A stretch of DNA of 5,090 nt, from contig JAGWMH010000147.1 in the NCBI GenBank assembly GCA_028871775.1, forward strand, positions 1 to 5,090, given 5' to 3'. The position numbers and the translations under genes are program-made. Of the stretch, positions 1-5,090 are shown one piece after another. The notes beneath the pieces were generated by a model. The model was not told the origin of the DNA. It made no database searches and worked only from the letters and a program-made list of their open reading frames with translations. Position 1 is the first letter of the stretch, and each line of letters opens with the position of its first letter. The stretch comes from Betaproteobacteria bacterium (GTDB taxonomy: Bacteria; Pseudomonadota; Gammaproteobacteria; Burkholderiales; Gallionellaceae).

Positions 1-42
1 GGCAAATAAATCGTGGTGATAATCGCGCCGCAATTTTTATTT

Positions 43-50
43 AAGGGGAG
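43..50 (+). promoter_or_regulatory. Ribosome binding site of receptor 1
   Basis: AAGGGGAG is a strong Shine-Dalgarno match ending 8 bases before the ATG at 59. It supports that ATG as the start, as does the signal peptide that begins there. The rest of 1-58 shows no convincing -35/-10 pair, so the promoter is probably upstream of the window edge. Confidence 0.8.
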
Positions 51-58
51 AAGTAGTA

Positions 59-2281
59 ATGCAATTAAAACGTATAGCTATTTGTGCCGCACTGGCTTTT
101 GCACCTGGTGCGTTTGCGGCTGAAGCAACCGAAACAACCTTGTCCGATATTGAGGTGATCGGAAAGAAAATCCAATCCCTGCCCGCCCTGAGCGATTCGG
201 CTCTTAGCGGAAGCAATATTACCCGTCTGCGTGCATCCACCAACGACACGGCAAATCTGCTGGACGGGCGGTCGGGCGTCAGTCTTTCCGGCAACGGCGG
301 CGTTTCCAGCTTGCCGGTCATTCATGGCATGGCGGATGACCGCGTGCGCGTCAAGGTGGACGGCATGGATTTGATCTCCGCCTGTGCGAATCACATGAAT
401 CCGCCGCTTTCCTACATTGACCCGGCCAATGTCGGCAGCGTCAGAGTGTTTGCTGGTATTACGCCGGTAAGCGTGGGTGGAGACAGCATTGGCGGCACGA
501 TCCAGGTGGATTCGGCAGCACCGGAATTTGCCAAGGCCGGACAAGGCACTTTGCTGAAAGGCCAGGCAGGTGCTTTTTATCGCAGCAATGGCAATGCTCA
601 AGGCGGCAGCCTCTCGGCTGCAATTGCAAGCGAAACGTTACGCATGAGCTACACAGGGTCAACAGCCCGCTCGGATAATTACAAGGCAGCAAAGGCTTTC
701 AAGGCGGCAGGTCTGGCGGCAACGGGCAGGGGTTGGCTGGATGGGGATGTGGTGGGATCTTCCAGATATAAATCCGAGAATCACGCGCTTGGCTTTGCGC
801 TACGCCATGAAAACCACTTGGTAGAACTGAAGCTGGGTTTACAGAATATCCCCTATCAGGGCTTCCCTAGCCAGCACATGGACATGACTGGCAATGATAG
901 CAAGCAGATCAATCTCCGCTATGCGGGACAATATCAGTGGGGTGCTTTGGAAGCCCGCGTTTACGACGAAAAGACGCGGCACAAGATGAATTTCCTCGAC
1001 GATAAACAGTTTCAGTACGGCACGGCCCCTGGCATGCCGATGGATACAGAAGGAAAAACCACGGGCGCGCTGGCCAAGGCGGATATCCTGCTTTCGGAGC
1101 GCGACATTCTTCGGGCCGGTGGCGAGATTCAGCGTTACCGTCTGAACGACTGGTGGTTGCCGTCTGGCACCGGCGGGATGTCCCCGAATACATTCTGGAA
1201 CATCAATAGCGGCGAGCGCGATCGCCTGGATGTTTTTGGCGAATGGGAATCGCACTGGAACCCGCAATGGATCAGCCAACTAGGGGTGCGCAGCGACACG
1301 GTCAAGATGAATACGGGTACTGTGCAGGGCTATAACACCGTCAACTCGCAATATGTCGCCGAATCGACCGCCTTCAATGCCAGCAACCGCCAGCGCACCG
1401 ACCACAATTGGGACCTGACCGCGCTGGGCCGTTATACGCCGAATGATAGCAAGGCTTTCGAGTTTGGCTATGCCCAGAAAACCCATTCGCCCAACCTCTA
1501 TGAGCGTTACATCTGGTCAACGGGCGCGATGGCGATGGCTATGAACAACCTCGTCAACGATGGCAACGGCTATGTTGGAAATCTCAATCTGAAACCGGAA
1601 GTTGCACATACCATCAGCGCAACCGCCGACTGGCATGATATCGCCCAGGAACAATGGGGATTGAAAATCACGCCTTACTATACCCACGTTCAGGATTATA
1701 TCGATGCGCGCCGCTGCAGTTCTGCAAACGCGAACTGCAACGGAACAAATCTGGCGAAAACAACCGGGTTTGTTCACCTCCAGTTTGTCAATCAACCTGC
1801 CCGTCTCTACGGCATGGATGTTTCCGGCCACTTTCCCTTGGCGAAAACTGGCGATTACGGCAGCTTCACAGCGAATGGCGTGCTGAGTTATACCAACGGC
1901 AAGAACCAGACGACGGGCGACAACCTCTACAACATCATGCCATTGAATGCAAAACTGGCGGTGGTGCAACGTCTGGTTAATTGGACCAACACTATTGAAT
2001 GGCAACTGGTTGACGCCAAGCGCAACGTATCGCAGGTTCGCGATGAGGTTAAAACCGGCGGCTACGGCTTGCTCAACCTGCGCAGCAGCTATGAATGGAA
2101 GCAGGTTCGATTTGATGTCGGAGTGGAAAACGCCCTGAACAAATTCTACAACCCGCCGCTGGGCGGCGCGTACATCGGCCAGGGGATGACCATGTCGCTG
2201 GCTGGAGTTGCTTCTCTTTATGGAATACCGGTTCCCGGCATGGGGCGTTCGGTTTATGCCGGCGCGACCTTGAAATTCTAA
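59..2281 (+). CDS. oprC: TonB-dependent copper receptor, OprC/NosA type
   Basis: Complete 740-residue outer-membrane receptor predicted to take copper into the periplasm using TonB/ExbBD energy. Residues 1-20 are a Sec signal peptide with a likely cut after AFA (20/21). A TonB-box-like stretch lies near residues 29-35 (SDIEVIG), the plug spans about 40-155, and the rest is a 22-strand-type barrel ending in Phe740, the usual C-terminal aromatic for outer-membrane insertion. The family mark is in the plug: after VDGMDL comes CANHMNPPLSYIDP, giving C109-x3-M113. A second motif, RHKMNF, gives H308-x-M310. In OprC the copper site is known to be CxxxM plus HxM, so all four ligands are present. Extra Met/His clusters (QHMDM 272-276, GMPM 325-328, MAMAM 491-495, GMTM 709-712) resemble the methionine track of OprC. 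C553 and C560 could form a loop disulfide. The gene is followed by a terminator, so it is probably transcribed apart from the csp-like gene. The family call is firm; the metal specificity is inferred from conserved ligands. Confidence 0.92.
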   Translation: MQLKRIAICAALAFAPGAFAAEATETTLSDIEVIGKKIQSLPALSDSALSGSNITRLRASTNDTANLLDGRSGVSLSGNGGVSSLPVIHGMADDRVRVKVDGMDLISACANHMNPPLSYIDPANVGSVRVFAGITPVSVGGDSIGGTIQVDSAAPEFAKAGQGTLLKGQAGAFYRSNGNAQGGSLSAAIASETLRMSYTGSTARSDNYKAAKAFKAAGLAATGRGWLDGDVVGSSRYKSENHALGFALRHENHLVELKLGLQNIPYQGFPSQHMDMTGNDSKQINLRYAGQYQWGALEARVYDEKTRHKMNFLDDKQFQYGTAPGMPMDTEGKTTGALAKADILLSERDILRAGGEIQRYRLNDWWLPSGTGGMSPNTFWNINSGERDRLDVFGEWESHWNPQWISQLGVRSDTVKMNTGTVQGYNTVNSQYVAESTAFNASNRQRTDHNWDLTALGRYTPNDSKAFEFGYAQKTHSPNLYERYIWSTGAMAMAMNNLVNDGNGYVGNLNLKPEVAHTISATADWHDIAQEQWGLKITPYYTHVQDYIDARRCSSANANCNGTNLAKTTGFVHLQFVNQPARLYGMDVSGHFPLAKTGDYGSFTANGVLSYTNGKNQTTGDNLYNIMPLNAKLAVVQRLVNWTNTIEWQLVDAKRNVSQVRDEVKTGGYGLLNLRSSYEWKQVRFDVGVENALNKFYNPPLGGAYIGQGMTMSLAGVASLYGIPVPGMGRSVYAGATLKF

Positions 2282-2296
2282 AATTGCAATAGAGAC

Positions 2297-2328
2297 AAAA
2301 AGCCGCCGGATAACCCAGCGGTTTTTTT
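2297..2328 (+). terminator. Intrinsic terminator after receptor 1
   Basis: CCGC (2303-2306) pairs with GCGG (2318-2321), an inner GG/CC pair closes an ATAA loop, and a run of seven T follows (2322-2328). The A run at 2297-2301 can extend the stem with the T run, so it may also work on the opposite strand. It starts 16 bases after the stop codon of the receptor. Confidence 0.8.
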
Positions 2329-2359
2329 AATCAGTATAAAAACGCAGGATGAAACTTCA

Positions 2360-2387
2360 TTAAACCGCCACAAGCTGGCTTAAACCG
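2360..2387 (+). repeat. Pair of TTAAACCG direct repeats
   Basis: TTAAACCG occurs at 2360-2367 and again at 2380-2387, 20 bases apart start to start, which is about two helical turns. The pair sits directly upstream of the palindrome at 2390. It could be a second regulator site or chance; no function is known from the sequence. Confidence 0.35.
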
Positions 2388-2389
2388 GA

Positions 2390-2406
2390 TGCGGCAATAT
2401 GCCGCA
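2390..2406. promoter_or_regulatory. Perfect 17-bp palindrome, candidate operator A
   Basis: TGCGGCA, spacer ATA, TGCCGCA is a perfect 7-3-7 inverted repeat, 119 bases before the csp-like start codon. No T run follows, so it does not look like a terminator. A near-copy with the same arm and spacer lengths (14 of 17 bases identical) lies at 3083-3099 upstream of receptor 2. Sharing between two intergenic regions argues for a binding site of one dimeric regulator. I cannot assign the regulator family from the sequence. Confidence 0.6.
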
Positions 2407-2433
2407 CATTCGCTCCCCTGCATGGGTTACACT
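2405..2433 (+). promoter_or_regulatory. Weak candidate promoter of the csp-like gene
   Basis: TACACT at 2428-2433 is a fair -10 (four of six consensus bases). The hexamer 17 bases upstream, CACATT at 2405-2410, is a poor -35 and overlaps the end of the palindrome. A start near 2440 would put the palindrome centre at about -42, the usual place of an activator that replaces a weak -35. This is a guess from spacing only. Confidence 0.25.
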
Positions 2434-2513
2434 TGTGCAGGCAACGCACGCTTTGGGCTCTTGTGGCAGCGTGTTCATGCCCGTTTTGCCACCCCACATT
2501 CGCCAACTTTTCC

Positions 2514-2519
2514 GGGAGA
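2514..2519 (+). promoter_or_regulatory. Ribosome binding site fixing the csp-like start
   Basis: GGGAGA ends 6 bases before ATG 2526. It decides the start: the reading frame is open further upstream to a TTG at 2433, but that start would place 31 unlikely residues in front of the Tat signal and has no comparable ribosome binding site. Confidence 0.75.
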
Positions 2520-2525
2520 TTAATC

Positions 2526-2999
2526 ATGGACAGAAGAGAAATGCTTAAAGGAGTACTTAAAGGAACAGCCGGGGGCCTGATGCTTGCCGCCGCCGGGAAT
2601 ACGGTATTTGCCGCAGAAGATGCCATGCACCAACACGCCGGCCATCAGCACTCGCCTGCATCGGGCAAGAAGAACCAGGGCCTGATTGATGCTGCCGCCG
2701 ACAGCGTGAAAAAAGGCCAGGCATGCCTGCAACATTGCATTGAATCGCTGGGCCAGGGCGACAAGGAACTGGGCAAGTGCGCCATGGCGGTAAACGACAT
2801 GATTGCCGCATGTGTCGCGATTGAACAGCTTGCCAACTACAACTCGCCGCACCTCGCCAAAATGGCGAGGGTTGCGATGGATATTTGCCGCGACTGTGAA
2901 GATGAGTGTCGCAAGTTCGAGAAAAAACATGAAGTCTGCAAAGACTCGGCGGATTCCTGCGCCGCCTGCTTCAATGAATGCAAGAAAATAGCTGCCTGA
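2526..2999 (+). CDS. csp1: Tat-exported Csp1-like copper storage protein
   Basis: 157-residue protein of the cysteine-rich four-helix-bundle copper-binding family (DUF326, Csp). Csp1 of methanotrophs is known to hold many Cu(I) ions on cysteines lining the bundle core. The N-terminus MDRREMLKG is a twin-arginine signal, followed by a hydrophobic stretch (about 10-29) and a likely cut after VFA (29), so the protein should fold, perhaps load, and be exported to the periplasm. The mature part opens with a His/Met-rich tail (M34, H35, H37, H40, H42), then helices with 11 cysteines: C67, C71, C85, C96, C121, C124, C128, C138, C145, C148, C152. They include C67-x3-C71 and two copies of CxxCxxxC (121-128 and 145-152). 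Csp1 itself has 13 cysteines, so this is similar but slightly poorer. It has its own promoter region and terminator and lies between two TonB receptors, the first a copper receptor, so it is probably the periplasmic copper store for that uptake. Family call strong; the role as store rather than detoxifier is inferred. Confidence 0.88.
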   Translation: MDRREMLKGVLKGTAGGLMLAAAGNTVFAAEDAMHQHAGHQHSPASGKKNQGLIDAAADSVKKGQACLQHCIESLGQGDKELGKCAMAVNDMIAACVAIEQLANYNSPHLAKMARVAMDICRDCEDECRKFEKKHEVCKDSADSCAACFNECKKIAA

Positions 3000-3006
3000 T
3001 ATTACC

Positions 3007-3020
3007 GCTGCCGGGGCAGC
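3007..3020. other. Short GC-rich hairpin after csp
   Basis: GCTGCC, GG, GGCAGC is a perfect inverted repeat starting 7 bases after the csp stop; with a realistic loop it forms a 5-bp stem with a CGGG tetraloop. Another GCTGCC at 2991-2996, overlapping the last csp codons, could pair with the same right arm. No T run follows, so it may protect the 3' end of the messenger rather than end it. Confidence 0.4.
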
Positions 3021-3039
3021 CGCTCCGCCATTGTTGTTG

Positions 3040-3078
3040 ATCGCCCTCCATGTTCGCCATGGCGGGCGATTTGTTTTT
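3040..3078 (+). terminator. Strong intrinsic terminator after csp
   Basis: ATCGCCC (3040-3046) pairs with GGGCGAT (3064-3070); after one T/C mismatch, CCATG (3048-3052) pairs with CATGG (3058-3062) around a TTCGC loop. TTGTTTTT follows (3071-3078). This is a 12-bp stem with one mismatch and a proper U tract, so transcription of the csp-like gene should end here and receptor 2 needs its own promoter. Confidence 0.88.
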
Positions 3079-3082
3079 GGGG

Positions 3083-3099
3083 TGCGGCATTTTGTCGCA
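3083..3099. promoter_or_regulatory. Imperfect 17-bp palindrome, candidate operator B
   Basis: TGCGGCA, spacer TTT, TGTCGCA is a 7-3-7 inverted repeat with one mismatched pair. Its left arm is identical to that at 2390-2396 and its right arm differs by one base, giving 14 of 17 identical overall. It starts 4 bases after the csp terminator U tract and ends directly before a candidate -35 box, 83 bases before the receptor 2 start. Confidence 0.6.
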
Positions 3100-3128
3100 T
3101 TCTCAGACAGTTTTCCTATCTGTAGTAT
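3100..3128 (+). promoter_or_regulatory. Candidate promoter of receptor 2
   Basis: TTCTCA (3100-3105, four of six -35 consensus bases) and TAGTAT (3123-3128, four of six -10 bases) are separated by 17 bases. The -35 abuts palindrome B. A start near 3135 would put the palindrome centre at about -44. The boxes are weak matches, so this is a suggestion supported mainly by spacing and by its position after a terminator. Confidence 0.4.
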
Positions 3129-3171
3129 TCGCCCGTTTCTCAAAGTCCAAAAAAATTCAGCTATAAGAACC

Positions 3172-3177
3172 GGGGAG
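3172..3177 (+). promoter_or_regulatory. Ribosome binding site of receptor 2, two possible ATGs
   Basis: GGGGAG lies 5 bases before ATG 3183 and 8 bases before the adjacent in-frame ATG 3186. Receptor 1 uses the same GGGGAG core with an 8-base gap, which slightly favours 3186. The choice changes the protein by a single Met and does not affect its signal peptide. Confidence 0.65.
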
Positions 3178-3182
3178 AGTAG

Positions 3183-5090
3183 ATGATGAAAGAGCAGTTG
3201 CTTAACGGCGCGAAATTAATTGCCTTGAGCTGCATCCATGTGAGCATCGCGAATGCGGCGTTTGCGGCAGATGCCGAAAGCGTGCAGCAAATGGATGAGA
3301 TGGTCATCAAGAGCGACAAGTCGGCTGTGCCGGCTAACGTGCCATCAACCACTGAAGGTGTAACGGCAAAGCAGGTCGCTGAAACTGTCAATTCGGTGTC
3401 GTCGGCCGGAGCGCTGCTGTATCTGCCGAGCGTTCATGTTCGGGAGCGTTTTATTGGCGACGTGAACGGTGGCCTGGCGATACGGATGTACGGCGTCAAT
3501 TCCAGTGCGGAAACCGTCGTCTATGCGGACGGGCTGCTGCTCTCAAACTTTCTTACCAATAGTTGTTGCCCCGGCCCGCGCTGGAGCATGGTGTCGTCGC
3601 AAGCAATCGACCGGGTCGATGTAATATACGGCCCGTTTTCTGCGCTTTATCCCGGAAATTCAGTAGGGGGTGTGGTGCTGATGACAACACATATGCCTAG
3701 CAAGTTTGAAGCTCACGCAAAGCTGGATACCTTTGGTGAGAATTTCAAGCTGTATGGCACAGACAAGAACTTTACCGGGGTGCATGGCGCCGCGACTGTG
3801 GGCAACAAGGCTGGCGACTGGTCGTTCTGGTTGAGTGCCGATCGCCTGGATAACCATAGCCACCCGACTGATTTTACCCCCGCTACCGCCAAGACAGGAG
3901 CTGCGGCGTTGGCAGGTCAATATACAGCCGTGACAGGCGCAGTATCCGACCTTACCATAGCCAATGCGCCGAGGGTCAATACCGCCGCAATCAGTGCCGA
4001 GCATACCGTGAAGGACGACGGCACGATCAAGGTGGCATATGATTTTTCCCCGACGGTTCGCGCCAGCTATACCTTTGATATCTGGCAAAACATCTCCGAT
4101 AAGGAGGTTGACAGCTATCTGAGGGATGCCGCCGGTAACACGATCTACGGTACCAGCACTGTGGCAGGCCCCTTCAGGTATCTCCGTATCAATGGCAAGG
4201 ATTATACGGTGACTGCGCCGAGCACCAGCCACGGCGAAAGCGAGTATCACATGCACGGGCTGTCGGTGAAATCGGATAGCGGCGGAACATGGGATTGGGA
4301 AGTGACGGCAAGCAGCTTCAATCAGAACAAGGATGTTGTCCGCGCGTCCTCTGGCAACTTTGGCACTACGCCGAGCACGGCCGCGACTGCGGGAACGATC
4401 ACTTTCACAGATGGAACGGGCTGGCAGAATGTGGAGCTGCGCGGCGACTGGCGCCCCGATGGCGACCGGAAGAGCAGGCATCAGGTAACCTTCGGCTATC
4501 ACATGGACAGCTACAAGACAAAATCGGATGCTTATACCCTCGGTGCAGGCAACTGGCTTACGAGCGCACCAGGGGCGCTGAGCACTAATTCAAGGGGAAA
4601 AACGGATACCCAGGCGCTATATCTCCAGGATGCCTGGCAATTTGCTCCCGCCTGGAAACTGGTCGTGGGCGGCCGTGTGGAAAGCTGGAAAGCCTCCGAC
4701 GGGAGCAACTATGCAGCCGGTGCAAACGTGACCTATCGAAACAGCTCCGTCAATGCGTTCTCGCCCAAGGCTTCGCTTTCCTATCAGGCATCCGATGACT
4801 GGGCGTTGCGCGGTTCTTTTGGCAGAGGCACGCGTTTCCCGACGGTCGGTGAACTATTTAAAAATGTCGGCATTACGCTTAACGGAGTCACCGCCACTGC
4901 TGCACAGCTTGCCGTGTTACCGCCAGCTTATCAGTCGACAAAGACCAATAATCCCAACCTCAAACCGGAATCCGCCGACTCATGGGAGCTCACGGCGGAG
5001 CGGTTTCTGGAAAGCGGGCTGTGGCGCACTTCGCTGTTCGGAGAAGAAAAACGAGACGCGCTCATTCAGCAGACGGATACTACAACCCTG
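3183..5090 (+). CDS. TonB-dependent receptor, unknown ligand, 3' partial
   Basis: The frame is open from ATG 3183 to the window end with no stop, giving 636 residues; the last barrel strands are missing, as such receptors usually run to 700-800 residues. Residues 1-28 form a signal peptide (likely cut after AFA, 28), and a TonB-box-like stretch is near 38-43 (DEMVIK). The plug (about 55-170) shows the family signature VIYGPFSALYPGNSVGGVV at 147-165. Late barrel motifs GRGTRFPTVGELF (547-559) and NPNLKPE (590-596) are typical of the superfamily. The ligand cannot be read from the sequence. Unusual points are the vicinal C128-C129 in the loop NSCCPGPRW, where my recollection of relatives is an aromatic/Pro-rich stretch before PRW, and the motifs HSH (225-227), HMH (356-358) and HM (440-441). 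C17 lies inside the signal peptide. The gene follows a copper receptor and a copper storage protein and shares an upstream palindrome with the latter, so copper or a copper chelate is the favoured guess; a siderophore or other chelate remains possible. Confidence 0.88.
   Translation, partial: MMKEQLLNGAKLIALSCIHVSIANAAFAADAESVQQMDEMVIKSDKSAVPANVPSTTEGVTAKQVAETVNSVSSAGALLYLPSVHVRERFIGDVNGGLAIRMYGVNSSAETVVYADGLLLSNFLTNSCCPGPRWSMVSSQAIDRVDVIYGPFSALYPGNSVGGVVLMTTHMPSKFEAHAKLDTFGENFKLYGTDKNFTGVHGAATVGNKAGDWSFWLSADRLDNHSHPTDFTPATAKTGAAALAGQYTAVTGAVSDLTIANAPRVNTAAISAEHTVKDDGTIKVAYDFSPTVRASYTFDIWQNISDKEVDSYLRDAAGNTIYGTSTVAGPFRYLRINGKDYTVTAPSTSHGESEYHMHGLSVKSDSGGTWDWEVTASSFNQNKDVVRASSGNFGTTPSTAATAGTITFTDGTGWQNVELRGDWRPDGDRKSRHQVTFGYHMDSYKTKSDAYTLGAGNWLTSAPGALSTNSRGKTDTQALYLQDAWQFAPAWKLVVGGRVESWKASDGSNYAAGANVTYRNSSVNAFSPKASLSYQASDDWALRGSFGRGTRFPTVGELFKNVGITLNGVTATAAQLAVLPPAYQSTKTNNPNLKPESADSWELTAERFLESGLWRTSLFGEEKRDALIQQTDTTTL

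Noticed and set aside
13..32. Possible third operator or Fur box upstream of receptor 1
   Set aside because: Only a half-site (CGCCGCA, 26-32) and one GATAAT are present; the left arm at the required spacing does not match.
65..601. Minus-strand frame of 178 codons
   Set aside because: It overlaps the signal peptide and plug of receptor 1 in antisense and has no protein-like features.
2433..2525. Upstream extension of the csp-like frame to a TTG start
   Set aside because: The extension lacks a good ribosome binding site and would bury the twin-arginine motif; ATG 2526 with GGGAGA fits much better.
3216..3233. Lipobox-like LIALSC in the receptor 2 signal peptide
   Set aside because: Residues before C17 do not fit the lipobox well, and a normal signal peptidase I site (AFA-AD) follows; TonB receptors are not usually lipoproteins.
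3264..3282. Third palindrome-like match TTTGCGGCAGATGCCGAAA
   Set aside because: It lies inside the receptor 2 coding sequence (signal peptide end, FAADAE), has a 2-base rather than 3-base centre, and is explained by codons for Ala-Ala-Asp-Ala.
3660..4502. Long open frame of 280 codons on the minus strand
   Set aside because: It is antisense to receptor 2, whose frame shows plug and barrel motifs throughout. The translation has no recognisable domain and no ribosome binding site was evident; it is a shadow of codon bias.

Overview
The window looks like a copper acquisition and storage locus from a Gram-negative bacterium. It carries three genes on the + strand, each apparently its own transcription unit: an OprC/NosA-type TonB-dependent copper receptor (59-2281), a small Tat-exported cysteine-rich protein of the Csp1/four-helix-bundle copper storage family (2526-2999), and a second TonB-dependent receptor of unknown ligand that runs off the right edge (3183-5090, 636 residues visible, no stop). 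Outer-membrane receptors with plug, barrel and TonB box, together with a Tat signal, fit a proteobacterium. Moderate-to-high GC and the gene pairing would suit a beta- or gammaproteobacterium, possibly a methylotroph, denitrifier or other copper-demanding organism, but the sequence does not fix the taxon.

Layout. 1-58 is a short leader with a strong ribosome binding site; any promoter for the first gene probably lies mostly outside the window. 59-2281 is the copper receptor, with the CxxxM and HxM copper ligands of OprC conserved. 2297-2328 is a terminator. 2329-2525 is a regulatory intergenic region holding a perfect 7-3-7 palindrome (2390-2406). 2526-2999 is the storage protein, followed by a small hairpin and a strong intrinsic terminator (3040-3078). 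3079-3182 holds a near-copy of the palindrome (3083-3099), a candidate promoter and a ribosome binding site. The remainder is the second receptor.

How it may work. Receptor 1 is predicted to bring copper across the outer membrane using TonB energy, and the exported Csp-like protein would bind Cu(I) through its 11 cysteines in the periplasm. The second receptor has no known substrate, but it has a vicinal Cys-Cys pair in the same plug loop where OprC carries a copper ligand, plus HMH and HSH motifs, so a copper or copper-chelate substrate is a reasonable hypothesis. The most interesting non-coding signal is the 17-bp palindrome shared by the upstream regions of the csp-like gene and receptor 2. 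It lies just upstream of candidate promoters at about the same distance, suggesting that one regulator, probably an activator, controls both.
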